42,104 bases of DNA from Anaerolineae bacterium (lineage in GTDB: Bacteria > Chloroflexota > Anaerolineae > JAAYZQ01), in assembly GCA_016929795.1 (NCBI GenBank), contig JAFGIA010000187.1, positions 1 through 42,104 of the forward strand, read 5' to 3'. Numbering within the stretch: position 1 is the stretch's first letter; each line of letters begins with the position of its first letter. The notes beneath the pieces are model-generated. The model saw nothing but the letters and a program-made list of their open reading frames with translations. It was not told the DNA's origin and made no database searches. A program made the translations under genes and the position numbers. This document shows positions 18,024 through 24,048 of this stretch, one piece after another.

Positions 18024-18545
18024 GTGAGGCGAGACGTGGGCGGGTTCACCTTTTGCCCCATGGACGAGGCGGGGGCACGGGCCGTGCTGGCGTGGCACTA
18101 TCCAGCCCCATACGGCATCTATAACACAGCGCCCGAGCAGGTGGACGATGATGCGCTGGCGCTGGCTGACCCCGCCAATCACTACTACCTGATCTATGAG
18201 GGCGCCGGAGCACCGGTGGCCTACTGCTGCTATGGGGCCGACGCGCGCGTCCGCGGCGGAGATTATGGCGCCGACGCGCTCGACGCGGGCCTCGGCGTGC
18301 GGCCGGACCTCACCGGGCAACGGCGAGGCGATGAGTTCGTGGTGGCTGTGCTCGAGCACGGCCGCCGCGTATTTGACCCGGTGGCGTGGCGTGTGACCAT
18401 TGCGCGTTTTAACGCGCGCGCGCAGCGGGTGTGGGAAAAAGCCGGGTTCCAGCACAGGCAGGAGTTCGAGCGCGAGATGGACGGTATGCCCTTTGTCGTG
18501 CTTATGAAAGGCGCGGACGACGCATCCGGCACGGAAAGGGAGTGA
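18024..18545 (+). CDS. GNAT-family N-acetyltransferase
   Basis: A 173-residue acetyltransferase. The GNAT core is visible: strand 4 with the acetyl-CoA loop (DAGLGVRPDLTGQRRGDEFV, a degenerate R/Q-x-x-G-x-G/A), then VTIARFNARAQRVWEKAGF, the typical N-x-x-A-x-x-x-Y/W-x-K-x-G-F segment. The GTG start at 18024 follows AAGGG. It ends TGATG, overlapping the start of the degV gene by one base. The substrate is unknown; ribosomal or small-molecule amines are usual for the family. Confidence 0.82.
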   Translation: MRRDVGGFTFCPMDEAGARAVLAWHYPAPYGIYNTAPEQVDDDALALADPANHYYLIYEGAGAPVAYCCYGADARVRGGDYGADALDAGLGVRPDLTGQRRGDEFVVAVLEHGRRVFDPVAWRVTIARFNARAQRVWEKAGFQHRQEFEREMDGMPFVVLMKGADDASGTERE

Positions 18546-19420
18546 TGACCATGACGGGCAAAGCACGCATCGCCGTCGTTACCGATAGCACATCCGACAT
18601 CCCGCGCTGGCTCGTCGAATCAGCCGGCATTCACATGATGCCCCAGATCTTGATCATGGACAATCGCACGTGGCGCGATGGGGTGGATATCGATCCCCCG
18701 GCATTTTACGAGCTCCTCCGCACGTCGCGCACGTTTCCCTCCTCGTCGCAGGCGAGCATGCAGGACTTTTACGACCTGTTCCGCAGGCTGAGCCAGGAGT
18801 ATGACGGGATCGTCGCCGTCGTAGTGTCGAGCAAGCTGAGCGGCACGATCAACTCGGCGCAGACAGCGGCGGCCGAGATCCCGGATCTGCCCATCGAGGT
18901 CGTCGATTCGCGCGCCGCATCGATGCAACTGGGGCTGATCGTCCTGGCGGCGGCGCGTACCGCCGCGACAGGGGCCGGGCTGGAAGTGGTGGCGGCGGCC
19001 GCCCGCGACCTGGTGGGAAAGGTAGCCATCTACTTTATCGTCGACACCCTCGAATATCTGCACCGCGGCGGGCGGATCGGCACCGCGGCGCGGCTGTTGG
19101 GCACGGCCCTCAACCTGAAGCCGGTGCTGTCCCTGTCACCCGAGGGGGTCGTCGTGCCCGTGGCCAGGATCCGGTCACGGCGCAAGGCACTCGATCACGT
19201 GTATGGGCTGCTTGACGCCGAGTTGGCAGGGGTGGACCCGGGGCGGCTGCACATGGTAGCGCTGCACGTTGCCACCCCGCACGAGGGAGCCGAGCTGGCA
19301 GCCCAGGTGGAGGCGAGGTTTCATCCAGGTGAAATGATCGTGTGCGAGGGCGGCCCGGTCATAGGCGCCCACGTCGGCCCGGGCACCGTGGGCCTGGCTT
19401 ACTACGTCGAGGGTGCGTGA
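18545..19420 (+). CDS. DegV-family fatty-acid-binding protein
   Basis: A 291-residue DegV protein. The family binds a fatty acid between two domains and, in Firmicutes, serves as FakB for the fatty acid kinase FakA. The N-terminal signature is VVTDSTSDIP, followed by SSQASMQDF, the lipid-contacting VVVSSKLSGTINSA, and VVDSRAASMQLG; the C-terminus has HVGPGTVGLAYY. ATG 18545 overlaps the previous stop. No FakA kinase is in the window. The 265 nt after the gene hold the full-length hairpin repeat and the msrB leader. Confidence 0.92.
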   Translation: MTMTGKARIAVVTDSTSDIPRWLVESAGIHMMPQILIMDNRTWRDGVDIDPPAFYELLRTSRTFPSSSQASMQDFYDLFRRLSQEYDGIVAVVVSSKLSGTINSAQTAAAEIPDLPIEVVDSRAASMQLGLIVLAAARTAATGAGLEVVAAAARDLVGKVAIYFIVDTLEYLHRGGRIGTAARLLGTALNLKPVLSLSPEGVVVPVARIRSRRKALDHVYGLLDAELAGVDPGRLHMVALHVATPHEGAELAAQVEARFHPGEMIVCEGGPVIGAHVGPGTVGLAYYVEGA

Positions 19421-19505
19421 CGTGCCCTCGGCCACAACCCGCCCGACGATGCCGCCCACTCTGTACGACAATCCTTGGGATTGGGCAACCCCGATCTGTC
19501 CAGAG

Positions 19506-19586
19506 GTATCTGCTCAATAATCGGGGGTTGGGGTGTGTGCGGGCACCGCACACACCCCAACTTTCCCCTCGTTATTGAGATGATAC
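19506..19586 (+). repeat. Hairpin repeat family, copy A (full length, 81 bp)
   Basis: The outer inverted ends are GTATCTGCTCAATAA (19506-19520) and TTATTGAGATGATAC (19572-19586), which pair at 13 of 15 positions. The inner perfect stem is TTGGGGTGTGTGCGG (19528-19542) and its complement (19546-19560) around GCA. The whole looks like a short palindromic, MITE-like element between degV and msrB. No T-run follows, so a simple terminator is unlikely. Confidence 0.82.
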
Positions 19587-19700
19587 GTCCAGTGGCTATT
19601 TATGTGGCGAGGCTTATAGAATTTTCCGGCCGGGGATGGTAGAATGGGAAAAATTGGGCGCGCATCGGCGCTCCAGACATAGAGGATGGAAAGGATCGAG

Positions 19701-20120
19701 ATGGTAGACAGGATACAAAAGACGGATGAGGAGTGGCGGCGCGAGCTGACGCCCGAGCAGTACCGCGTCACGCGGCAAAAGGGGACCGAGCCGCCGTTTA
19801 CTGGCAAATACTACCGCCACAAAGAAGAGGGCACCTACCTGTGCATCGCCTGTGGCAACGAGTTGTTCGCCTCGGAAACCAAGTACGAGTCGGGGTCGGG
19901 GTGGCCCAGTTTTTACGCACCGATCGACGAGGAGCATGTCGAGACCGAGACCGATCGTTCGTACGGTATGGTGCGCACCGAGGTGATGTGTAACCGCTGC
20001 GGTGCTCACCTGGGGCACGTGTTCGAAGACGGGCCGCGGCCTACAGGCCTGCGCTACTGCATCAATTCGGCGGCGCTCGACTTTAAGCCGATCTTGCGGC
20101 GTGATCCGGATGAATTCTAG
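19701..20120 (+). CDS. msrB: Peptide methionine (R)-S-oxide reductase MsrB
   Basis: A 139-residue enzyme reducing the R epimer of methionine sulfoxide in proteins. The four zinc ligands are Cys48, Cys51 (CIACG), Cys97 and Cys100 (CNRCG). Catalytic Cys120 is in [17 protein letters not shown] and [10 protein letters not shown] complete the active site. Start ATG 19701 gives the usual family N-terminus ([15 protein letters not shown]). An ATG at 19686 would add five residues but has its purine tract directly against it. There is no signal peptide, so it acts in the cytoplasm. It is 18 nt upstream of the selenoprotein msrA gene. Confidence 0.95.
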   Translation: MVDRIQKTDEEWRRELTPEQYRVTRQKGTEPPFTGKYYRHKEEGTYLCIACGNELFASETKYESGSGWPSFYAPIDEEHVETETDRSYGMVRTEVMCNRCGAHLGHVFEDGPRPTGLRYCINSAALDFKPILRRDPDEF

Positions 20121-20138
20121 AAAGGCCTCGGGTTAATC

Positions 20139-20918
20139 ATGAAGGCGTTCTTGCCTTTGGTGTTTGTAATGGTGGCCGGCGTGTTCGCGCTGCTCTTGAC
20201 AGGCTGTGCTGTCGGCCTTCCGTCCTTCGTGCGCCAAGGGGTGGTCGACACTGCCGTCCCGCTCGCCACCCGCTCCGAGATCCCGGCGATCGACGCCCGG
20301 GCGCCGACGGACACAGAGACGGCGACGTTTGCCCTGGGCTGATTCTGGGGACCCGACTCCCAGTTCGGGAGTTTGCCGGGTGTGATCCGCATGCGCGTGG
20401 GGTACGCGGGCGGCGACAAGGATAACCCGACGTATCGCAGCCTCGGCAACCATGCCGAGACGATCGAGATCGAATATGACCCGCAGCAGATCACGTACGA
20501 GGATCTGCTCGAGGTGTTCTGGCGGAGCCACGAACCGGCGACGCGTTCCTACTCGCGCCAGTACGCGTCGATCATCTTTTACCACGACGAGGAGCAAAAG
20601 CGGCTGGCGGAAGAGACGATGGCCCGCGAGGCCGAGCGACGCGGCCGGAGCCTTTATACCGAGATCGTGCCGTACGAGCGTTTCTGGCCGGCGGAAGAGT
20701 ACCACCAGAAGTACTATCTGCACGGCGTCGACGAGCTGCTGGCCGAATACCAGGCCATCTATCCCGACGCAGCCGATTTTGTGAGATCGACTGCCGTCGC
20801 GCGTGTGAATGGCTACGTGGGTGGGCATGGCGACCTGGCCCAGCTCGAAGCCGAGATCGACGACCTGGGCCTGTCGGCGGCAGGGCAGGAGCGGCTCAGG
20901 GAGATCATATCACGATGA
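20139..20918 (+). CDS. msrA: Selenocysteine-containing MsrA lipoprotein (TGA at 20340-20342 read as Sec)
   Basis: Two adjacent open segments in the same frame, split only by one TGA, make one 259-residue methionine-S-sulfoxide reductase. Around the TGA the reading is ATFALG-[TGA]-FWGPDSQF. In the MsrA family this is GCFWG with catalytic Cys, so the TGA replaces exactly the nucleophile (residue 68). Conservation continues right after it: LPGVIRMRVGYAGG, NHAETIEIEYDP, YHQKYYL. A hairpin fitting the bacterial SECIS consensus follows the TGA. The N-terminus is a lipoprotein signal with lipobox LLTGC (Cys23), so the enzyme is exported and anchored. There is no Cys after residue 68, hence no resolving Cys. 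ATG 20139 has only a weak ribosome site (AAAGG about 14 nt upstream). A nonsense mutation or sequencing error is the alternative, but site and hairpin argue against it. Confidence 0.85.
20352..20380 (+). promoter_or_regulatory. Predicted bacterial SECIS element in msrA
   Basis: The stem ACTCCC (20356-20361) pairs perfectly with GGGAGT (20367-20372) around loop AGTTC. A lower stem CCCG (20352-20355) pairs with CGGG (20377-20380), leaving TTGC bulged on the 3' side. The apical loop begins 20 nt after the TGA and has G at its second position. Both fall in the published bacterial SECIS consensus (loop 16-37 nt from UGA, G in the first two loop bases). It would recruit SelB with Sec-tRNA. Confidence 0.8.
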
Positions 20919-20930
20919 GGAGGTAAACCG

Positions 20931-21713
20931 GTGATAGACAATGACGTCGTGCAGACCATGATGCGCCGCGCATCGATCCGGCGCTACAAGGACGAGATGC
21001 CGTCGGATGAAGTGATCGAGATGGTGGTGCGTGCGGGGCAGCAGGCGCCTTTTGCCTACCAGCTTGCCAGCCTGCTCCTATCGCGCGCGGGAGCACGGCG
21101 GCCATTTGGCGCGCCCCTCCTCTTTACGGTGTGTGTCGATGCGCACCGGCTGGAGACGGTGATGGCGCACCGTGGCTGGAAAATGGCCACGAATGACCTG
21201 TCACTCCTGATCTTTGGCATCCAGGACGCCGCGCTGATGGCGGAGAACATGGTGATCGCCGGCGAGAGCCTGGGGCTGGGGAGCTGCTTCCTGGGTGGCA
21301 CCCCCTACCGCGCCACCGACGTGATCCGAGAATATGGGCTGCCGCCGCGCGTCTTTCCCCTGGTAGAGCTCGCGATGGGCTACCCGGCGGAAGAGCCCCC
21401 GCCGCGGCCGCGCTACCCGCTCGACTTTTTCCTCTTTGAGGACCGCTATCCTGAGTTCGACGACCCCCTGGTCGAGCGTGCCATGGCGGCGATGGACGAG
21501 GGCTACCTGGCGCAGGGCTACTACCGCCGCCTCAACGCCCAGATCCCGATCGAGGGCGACCGGCCCGAGACCTACACCCTGGACAACTACAGTTGGACCG
21601 AGCACATCTCGCGCAAGGCCGGACAGTGGCTCCCCGACCTGCACGACATCCTGGAGCCGCTTGCCGCCTGCGGCTTTTACGTCATGCCTCCCACCCCGGA
21701 GCAGAATCGCTAA
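20931..21713 (+). CDS. Nitroreductase-family flavin oxidoreductase (NfsA/FRP-like)
   Basis: A 260-residue FMN enzyme that would reduce nitro compounds, quinones or flavin with NAD(P)H. The N-terminal RRASIRRYKDEMPSDEV is the FMN-phosphate-binding R-x-S-x-R-x-(Y/F) motif. The middle has AENMVIAGESLGLGSCFLGG, and the C-terminus a long arm (GYYRRLNAQIPIEGD, WTEHISRKAGQW) typical of the NfsA/FRP subgroup. The GTG start at 20931 follows GAGGAGG at 20917-20923, 12 nt after the msrA stop. Co-location with msrB and msrA suggests a redox-repair operon. Confidence 0.88.
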   Translation: MIDNDVVQTMMRRASIRRYKDEMPSDEVIEMVVRAGQQAPFAYQLASLLLSRAGARRPFGAPLLFTVCVDAHRLETVMAHRGWKMATNDLSLLIFGIQDAALMAENMVIAGESLGLGSCFLGGTPYRATDVIREYGLPPRVFPLVELAMGYPAEEPPPRPRYPLDFFLFEDRYPEFDDPLVERAMAAMDEGYLAQGYYRRLNAQIPIEGDRPETYTLDNYSWTEHISRKAGQWLPDLHDILEPLAACGFYVMPPTPEQNR

Positions 21714-21736
21714 TACCCAATATCCAATATCCAACG
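21714..21736 (+). repeat. AT-rich mini-repeat tract
   Basis: TAATACCCAATATCCAATATCC-type sequence between the nitroreductase and mutase genes. Its reverse complement shares GGATATTGGGTATTA with the tract inside pbpC at 8369. Related AATTGGGGAATTGG sequence occurs at about 28088-28118. Confidence 0.65.
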
Positions 21737-21747
21737 AGGAGAAGAGA

Positions 21748-23343
21748 ATGCCATCCAACAGCTACCCCATGTCGCAGGCCGTGCGTGCCGCGTACCGTGC
21801 CGGGCAGGAGGACGAGACGCTGGAGCCGCTGGTGCGCGTGGACGGTGAGGGGCGGCCCGTGGGCAGCATCCAGGACGGCGACGCGGTGATCTTTTACGAT
21901 ATTCGCGGCGAGCGTGAAGTCGAGCTTACCTCTGCTTTCGTCGACGACGAGTTTCCGCACTTCTGCCGGCCCGAGATGAAGGTGTCTTTTGCGACCATGA
22001 TCGAATACCATCCCGACCTCGAGGTGCAGGTGGCATTCCCGCCGCTCGCCGCGGTGGAGGGGACTTTGTCCGAGGTGGTGAGCCGCTCCGGCCAGCGCCA
22101 GGCCAAGGTTGTCGAGTCGGAGAAGGGAATCCACGTCAGCTTTTTTCTGAACGGCAAGGCGCTCGATCCTTTCCCGGGCGAGGAGCGGGTGGTGATCCCG
22201 TCGCCGCGGCCTGAAGTGCACGCCGAGATGCCGCCGGAGATGAGCGCCGCCGCCGTGGCCGAGGCGGCCATCGCGGCGATCGAGGACGAGGGAAATGCGC
22301 TGGTGACGGTGAACCTGGCGAACGTGGACGTGATCGGGCACATCGAGAACCCGGACGCGATCCGCAGGGCGGTGGAGACGGTCGACGTCCAGGCAGGGCG
22401 GATCGTGGACGCGGCGCGCGCGGCAGGCATGACGGCGGTGGTGACGGCAGATCATGGCACGGTGGAGCGCTGGTACTACCCGGATGGCACGATTGACACG
22501 GGGCACACGGACAGCCCGGTGCCGTTCTTCCTGGTCGACCCGGCGCTGGGGCGCCAAGTTGCGCTCCGGCCGGGCGGCTCGCTGATCGACGTGGCGCCGA
22601 CGATACTGCAGTTGCTGAACCTGGAAAAGCCAGCCGGGATGACGGGGGAGAGCTTGATCGTCTCCCCCCCCCCAGTCCCCCCCCAGAGGGGGGGGGAGAA
22701 GAAGCGCGTGCTGCTCCTCATCCTCGACGGCTGGGGGATGGGCGACAGGAGCGCCGCGGACCTGATTGCCCAGGCACACACGCCGCGTATGGATGAGCTC
22801 CAGGCTACGTGGCCGAGCACGCGCCTGGCGGCGTCGGGGCTGGCGGTGGGCATGCCGCCTGGCACCGTGGGAAACAGTGAGGCGGGGCACCTGCACATTG
22901 GCGCCGGGCGGATCGTCCCGGCGGACCGGGTGCGCATCAGCCAGGCGCTGGCCGATGGATCCTTCTATGAGAATGAGGCATTCCTGTGGGCGATGCGCCA
23001 GGCAAAGGAGCGGGGCACACGCCTGCACCTGCTGGGCATTGTCTCTTTTTACAGCTCGCACGGCTCGGTGGATCACCTGATGGCGCTGATGGAGATGGCG
23101 CGCCGCGAGGGGGTGCCCGAGGTCTATGTCCACTCGATGCTCGGGCGGCGTGGCGAGCGGCCGGAGAGTGGGGCGATCTATATCGAGCAGGTGGAGCGCG
23201 AGGCGGAAAGGCTGGGCGTGGGCCGCCTGGCGACGGTGATCGGCCGCTTCTGGTCGCTGGACCGCGAGGAGCATTGGGATCGGATTGAAAAGACGTACCG
23301 GATGCTGGTGCATGGGGAAGGCAAGGCGGTGGCGGAGGTGTAG
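21748..23343 (+). CDS. Circularly permuted cofactor-independent phosphoglycerate mutase
   Basis: A 531-residue alkaline-phosphatase-superfamily enzyme interconverting 3- and 2-phosphoglycerate. All iPGM landmarks are present but in permuted order. Residues 9-305 match the normal C-terminal part: Arg53 and Arg56, Lys126, Asp194 and His198, Asp235-His236, His253, ending MTGESLIV, the usual iPGM C-terminus. After a linker (about 306-319, Pro-rich) the normal N-terminus begins: LLLILDGWG with Asp327, GNSEAGHLHIGAGR with nucleophile Ser377, then the phosphotransferase domain with His438, Arg500 and Arg506, ending at KTYRMLVHGEG. In ordinary iPGM that last segment runs straight into the sequence at residue 9 here. 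ATG 21748 follows GAGGAGAAG. Total length is near the usual 510 or so. The DGRD loop reads GRRGE (466-470), so activity should not be assumed. Confidence 0.9.
   Translation: MPSNSYPMSQAVRAAYRAGQEDETLEPLVRVDGEGRPVGSIQDGDAVIFYDIRGEREVELTSAFVDDEFPHFCRPEMKVSFATMIEYHPDLEVQVAFPPLAAVEGTLSEVVSRSGQRQAKVVESEKGIHVSFFLNGKALDPFPGEERVVIPSPRPEVHAEMPPEMSAAAVAEAAIAAIEDEGNALVTVNLANVDVIGHIENPDAIRRAVETVDVQAGRIVDAARAAGMTAVVTADHGTVERWYYPDGTIDTGHTDSPVPFFLVDPALGRQVALRPGGSLIDVAPTILQLLNLEKPAGMTGESLIVSPPPVPPQRGGEKKRVLLLILDGWGMGDRSAADLIAQAHTPRMDELQATWPSTRLAASGLAVGMPPGTVGNSEAGHLHIGAGRIVPADRVRISQALADGSFYENEAFLWAMRQAKERGTRLHLLGIVSFYSSHGSVDHLMALMEMARREGVPEVYVHSMLGRRGERPESGAIYIEQVEREAERLGVGRLATVIGRFWSLDREEHWDRIEKTYRMLVHGEGKAVAEV
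22661..22699 (+). repeat. C-run/G-run palindrome encoding the mutase linker
   Basis: TCTCCCCCCCCC and GGGGGGGGGAGA form a 12-bp inverted repeat around a central C-rich loop. It includes runs of ten C (22664-22673), eight C (22677-22684) and nine G (22688-22696). It encodes SPPPVPPQRGGE at the junction of the permuted mutase. It resembles an intergenic palindrome captured between two gene pieces. Homopolymers of this length are prone to slippage and to sequencing error. Confidence 0.85.
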
Positions 23344-23382
23344 GGTGGTAGATCGGCGAGCCGGCAGGTCAGGCCATCTCTC

Positions 23383-23997
23383 CTATTTCAGCGTGAAGGA
23401 CTCGATGATGCTGTTCGCATCGTCGAGAAAGGGGTCGAACCCGGCAGGATCGGCCGTATAGGTGAGAATGTACGCGTGGCCGTCACTGATGGTCCACACT
23501 TGCTGCCATCCGAGGAGCATGCCGCCCTGCGAGCCGGCATAGACCACGCGGTGTGCCGGCAGGCCGGAGAGCTTGGCTGGCTCGGAGCGAACGACCTGGA
23601 AGTTGTCAATCATCTCGGGGGCGGCGGCAAGGAACTCGCGAGTATAATCCCCGACGGTTGTGCTCGGGTCATCAAGCTCCTGGCGCAGCACGCCCATGTT
23701 CTCACGGAACAGGTCATCATCGGCCGTTTGGGGTGTGAGAAAGAGGACGCTGTTCTCCGCCGTTCTTTCCACAATCTCCCACTCGGCCGGGTATTCCAGC
23801 GTGAAAAACTCGTTGTCATCATAGACGACCCATTCCCGCGCGGCTGGGGGCGGGGTGGTTGGCCCCGCCGTCGGGGGCACGTCCGTCGGTTCGGGTGTCG
23901 CCGACGGCGCGGGCTGTGTAGCCGGTACCTCCCCACAGGCCGCGAGCAATGCAGCTACAAGGCCAACCAGCAAAACGAGAAATAACACTCTCTTCAT
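23383..23997 (-). CDS. Lipoprotein of unknown function (PsbP/DUF1795-like fold)
   Basis: A 204-residue lipoprotein. The signal peptide has lipobox LLAAC (Cys21), then a Pro/Thr tether (about 25-52). The mature domain has DDNEFFTLEYPAEWEIVE, a later GLPAHRVVYAGSQ and a C-terminal FLDDANSIIESFTLK. This is the pattern of PsbP-like or DUF1795 domains, which often begin with 'F.I.YP..W'. No catalytic motif is visible. GGAAAGAGAG precedes the ATG. It lies 51 nt downstream of the membrane glycosyltransferase-like gene on the same strand and converges with the mutase gene. Confidence 0.8.
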   Translation of the reverse strand: MKRVLFLVLLVGLVAALLAACGEVPATQPAPSATPEPTDVPPTAGPTTPPPAAREWVVYDDNEFFTLEYPAEWEIVERTAENSVLFLTPQTADDDLFRENMGVLRQELDDPSTTVGDYTREFLAAAPEMIDNFQVVRSEPAKLSGLPAHRVVYAGSQGGMLLGWQQVWTISDGHAYILTYTADPAGFDPFLDDANSIIESFTLK

Positions 23998-24048
23998 TCG
24001 TCACTCTCTTTCCAAAGAGGCAATCCCCAACGGCCGTTTTCGCGATCC

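Noticed and set aside
20340..20342. msrA as a pseudogene or as two separate genes split by a stop
   Set aside because: The stop replaces exactly the catalytic residue, frame and homology continue without other damage, and a SECIS-like hairpin follows. A pseudogene would usually carry more lesions.
21748..23343. Two separate gene fragments of phosphoglycerate mutase
   Set aside because: They are in one continuous frame with a single ribosome site before the first, together give about one complete iPGM, and do not overlap in homology.
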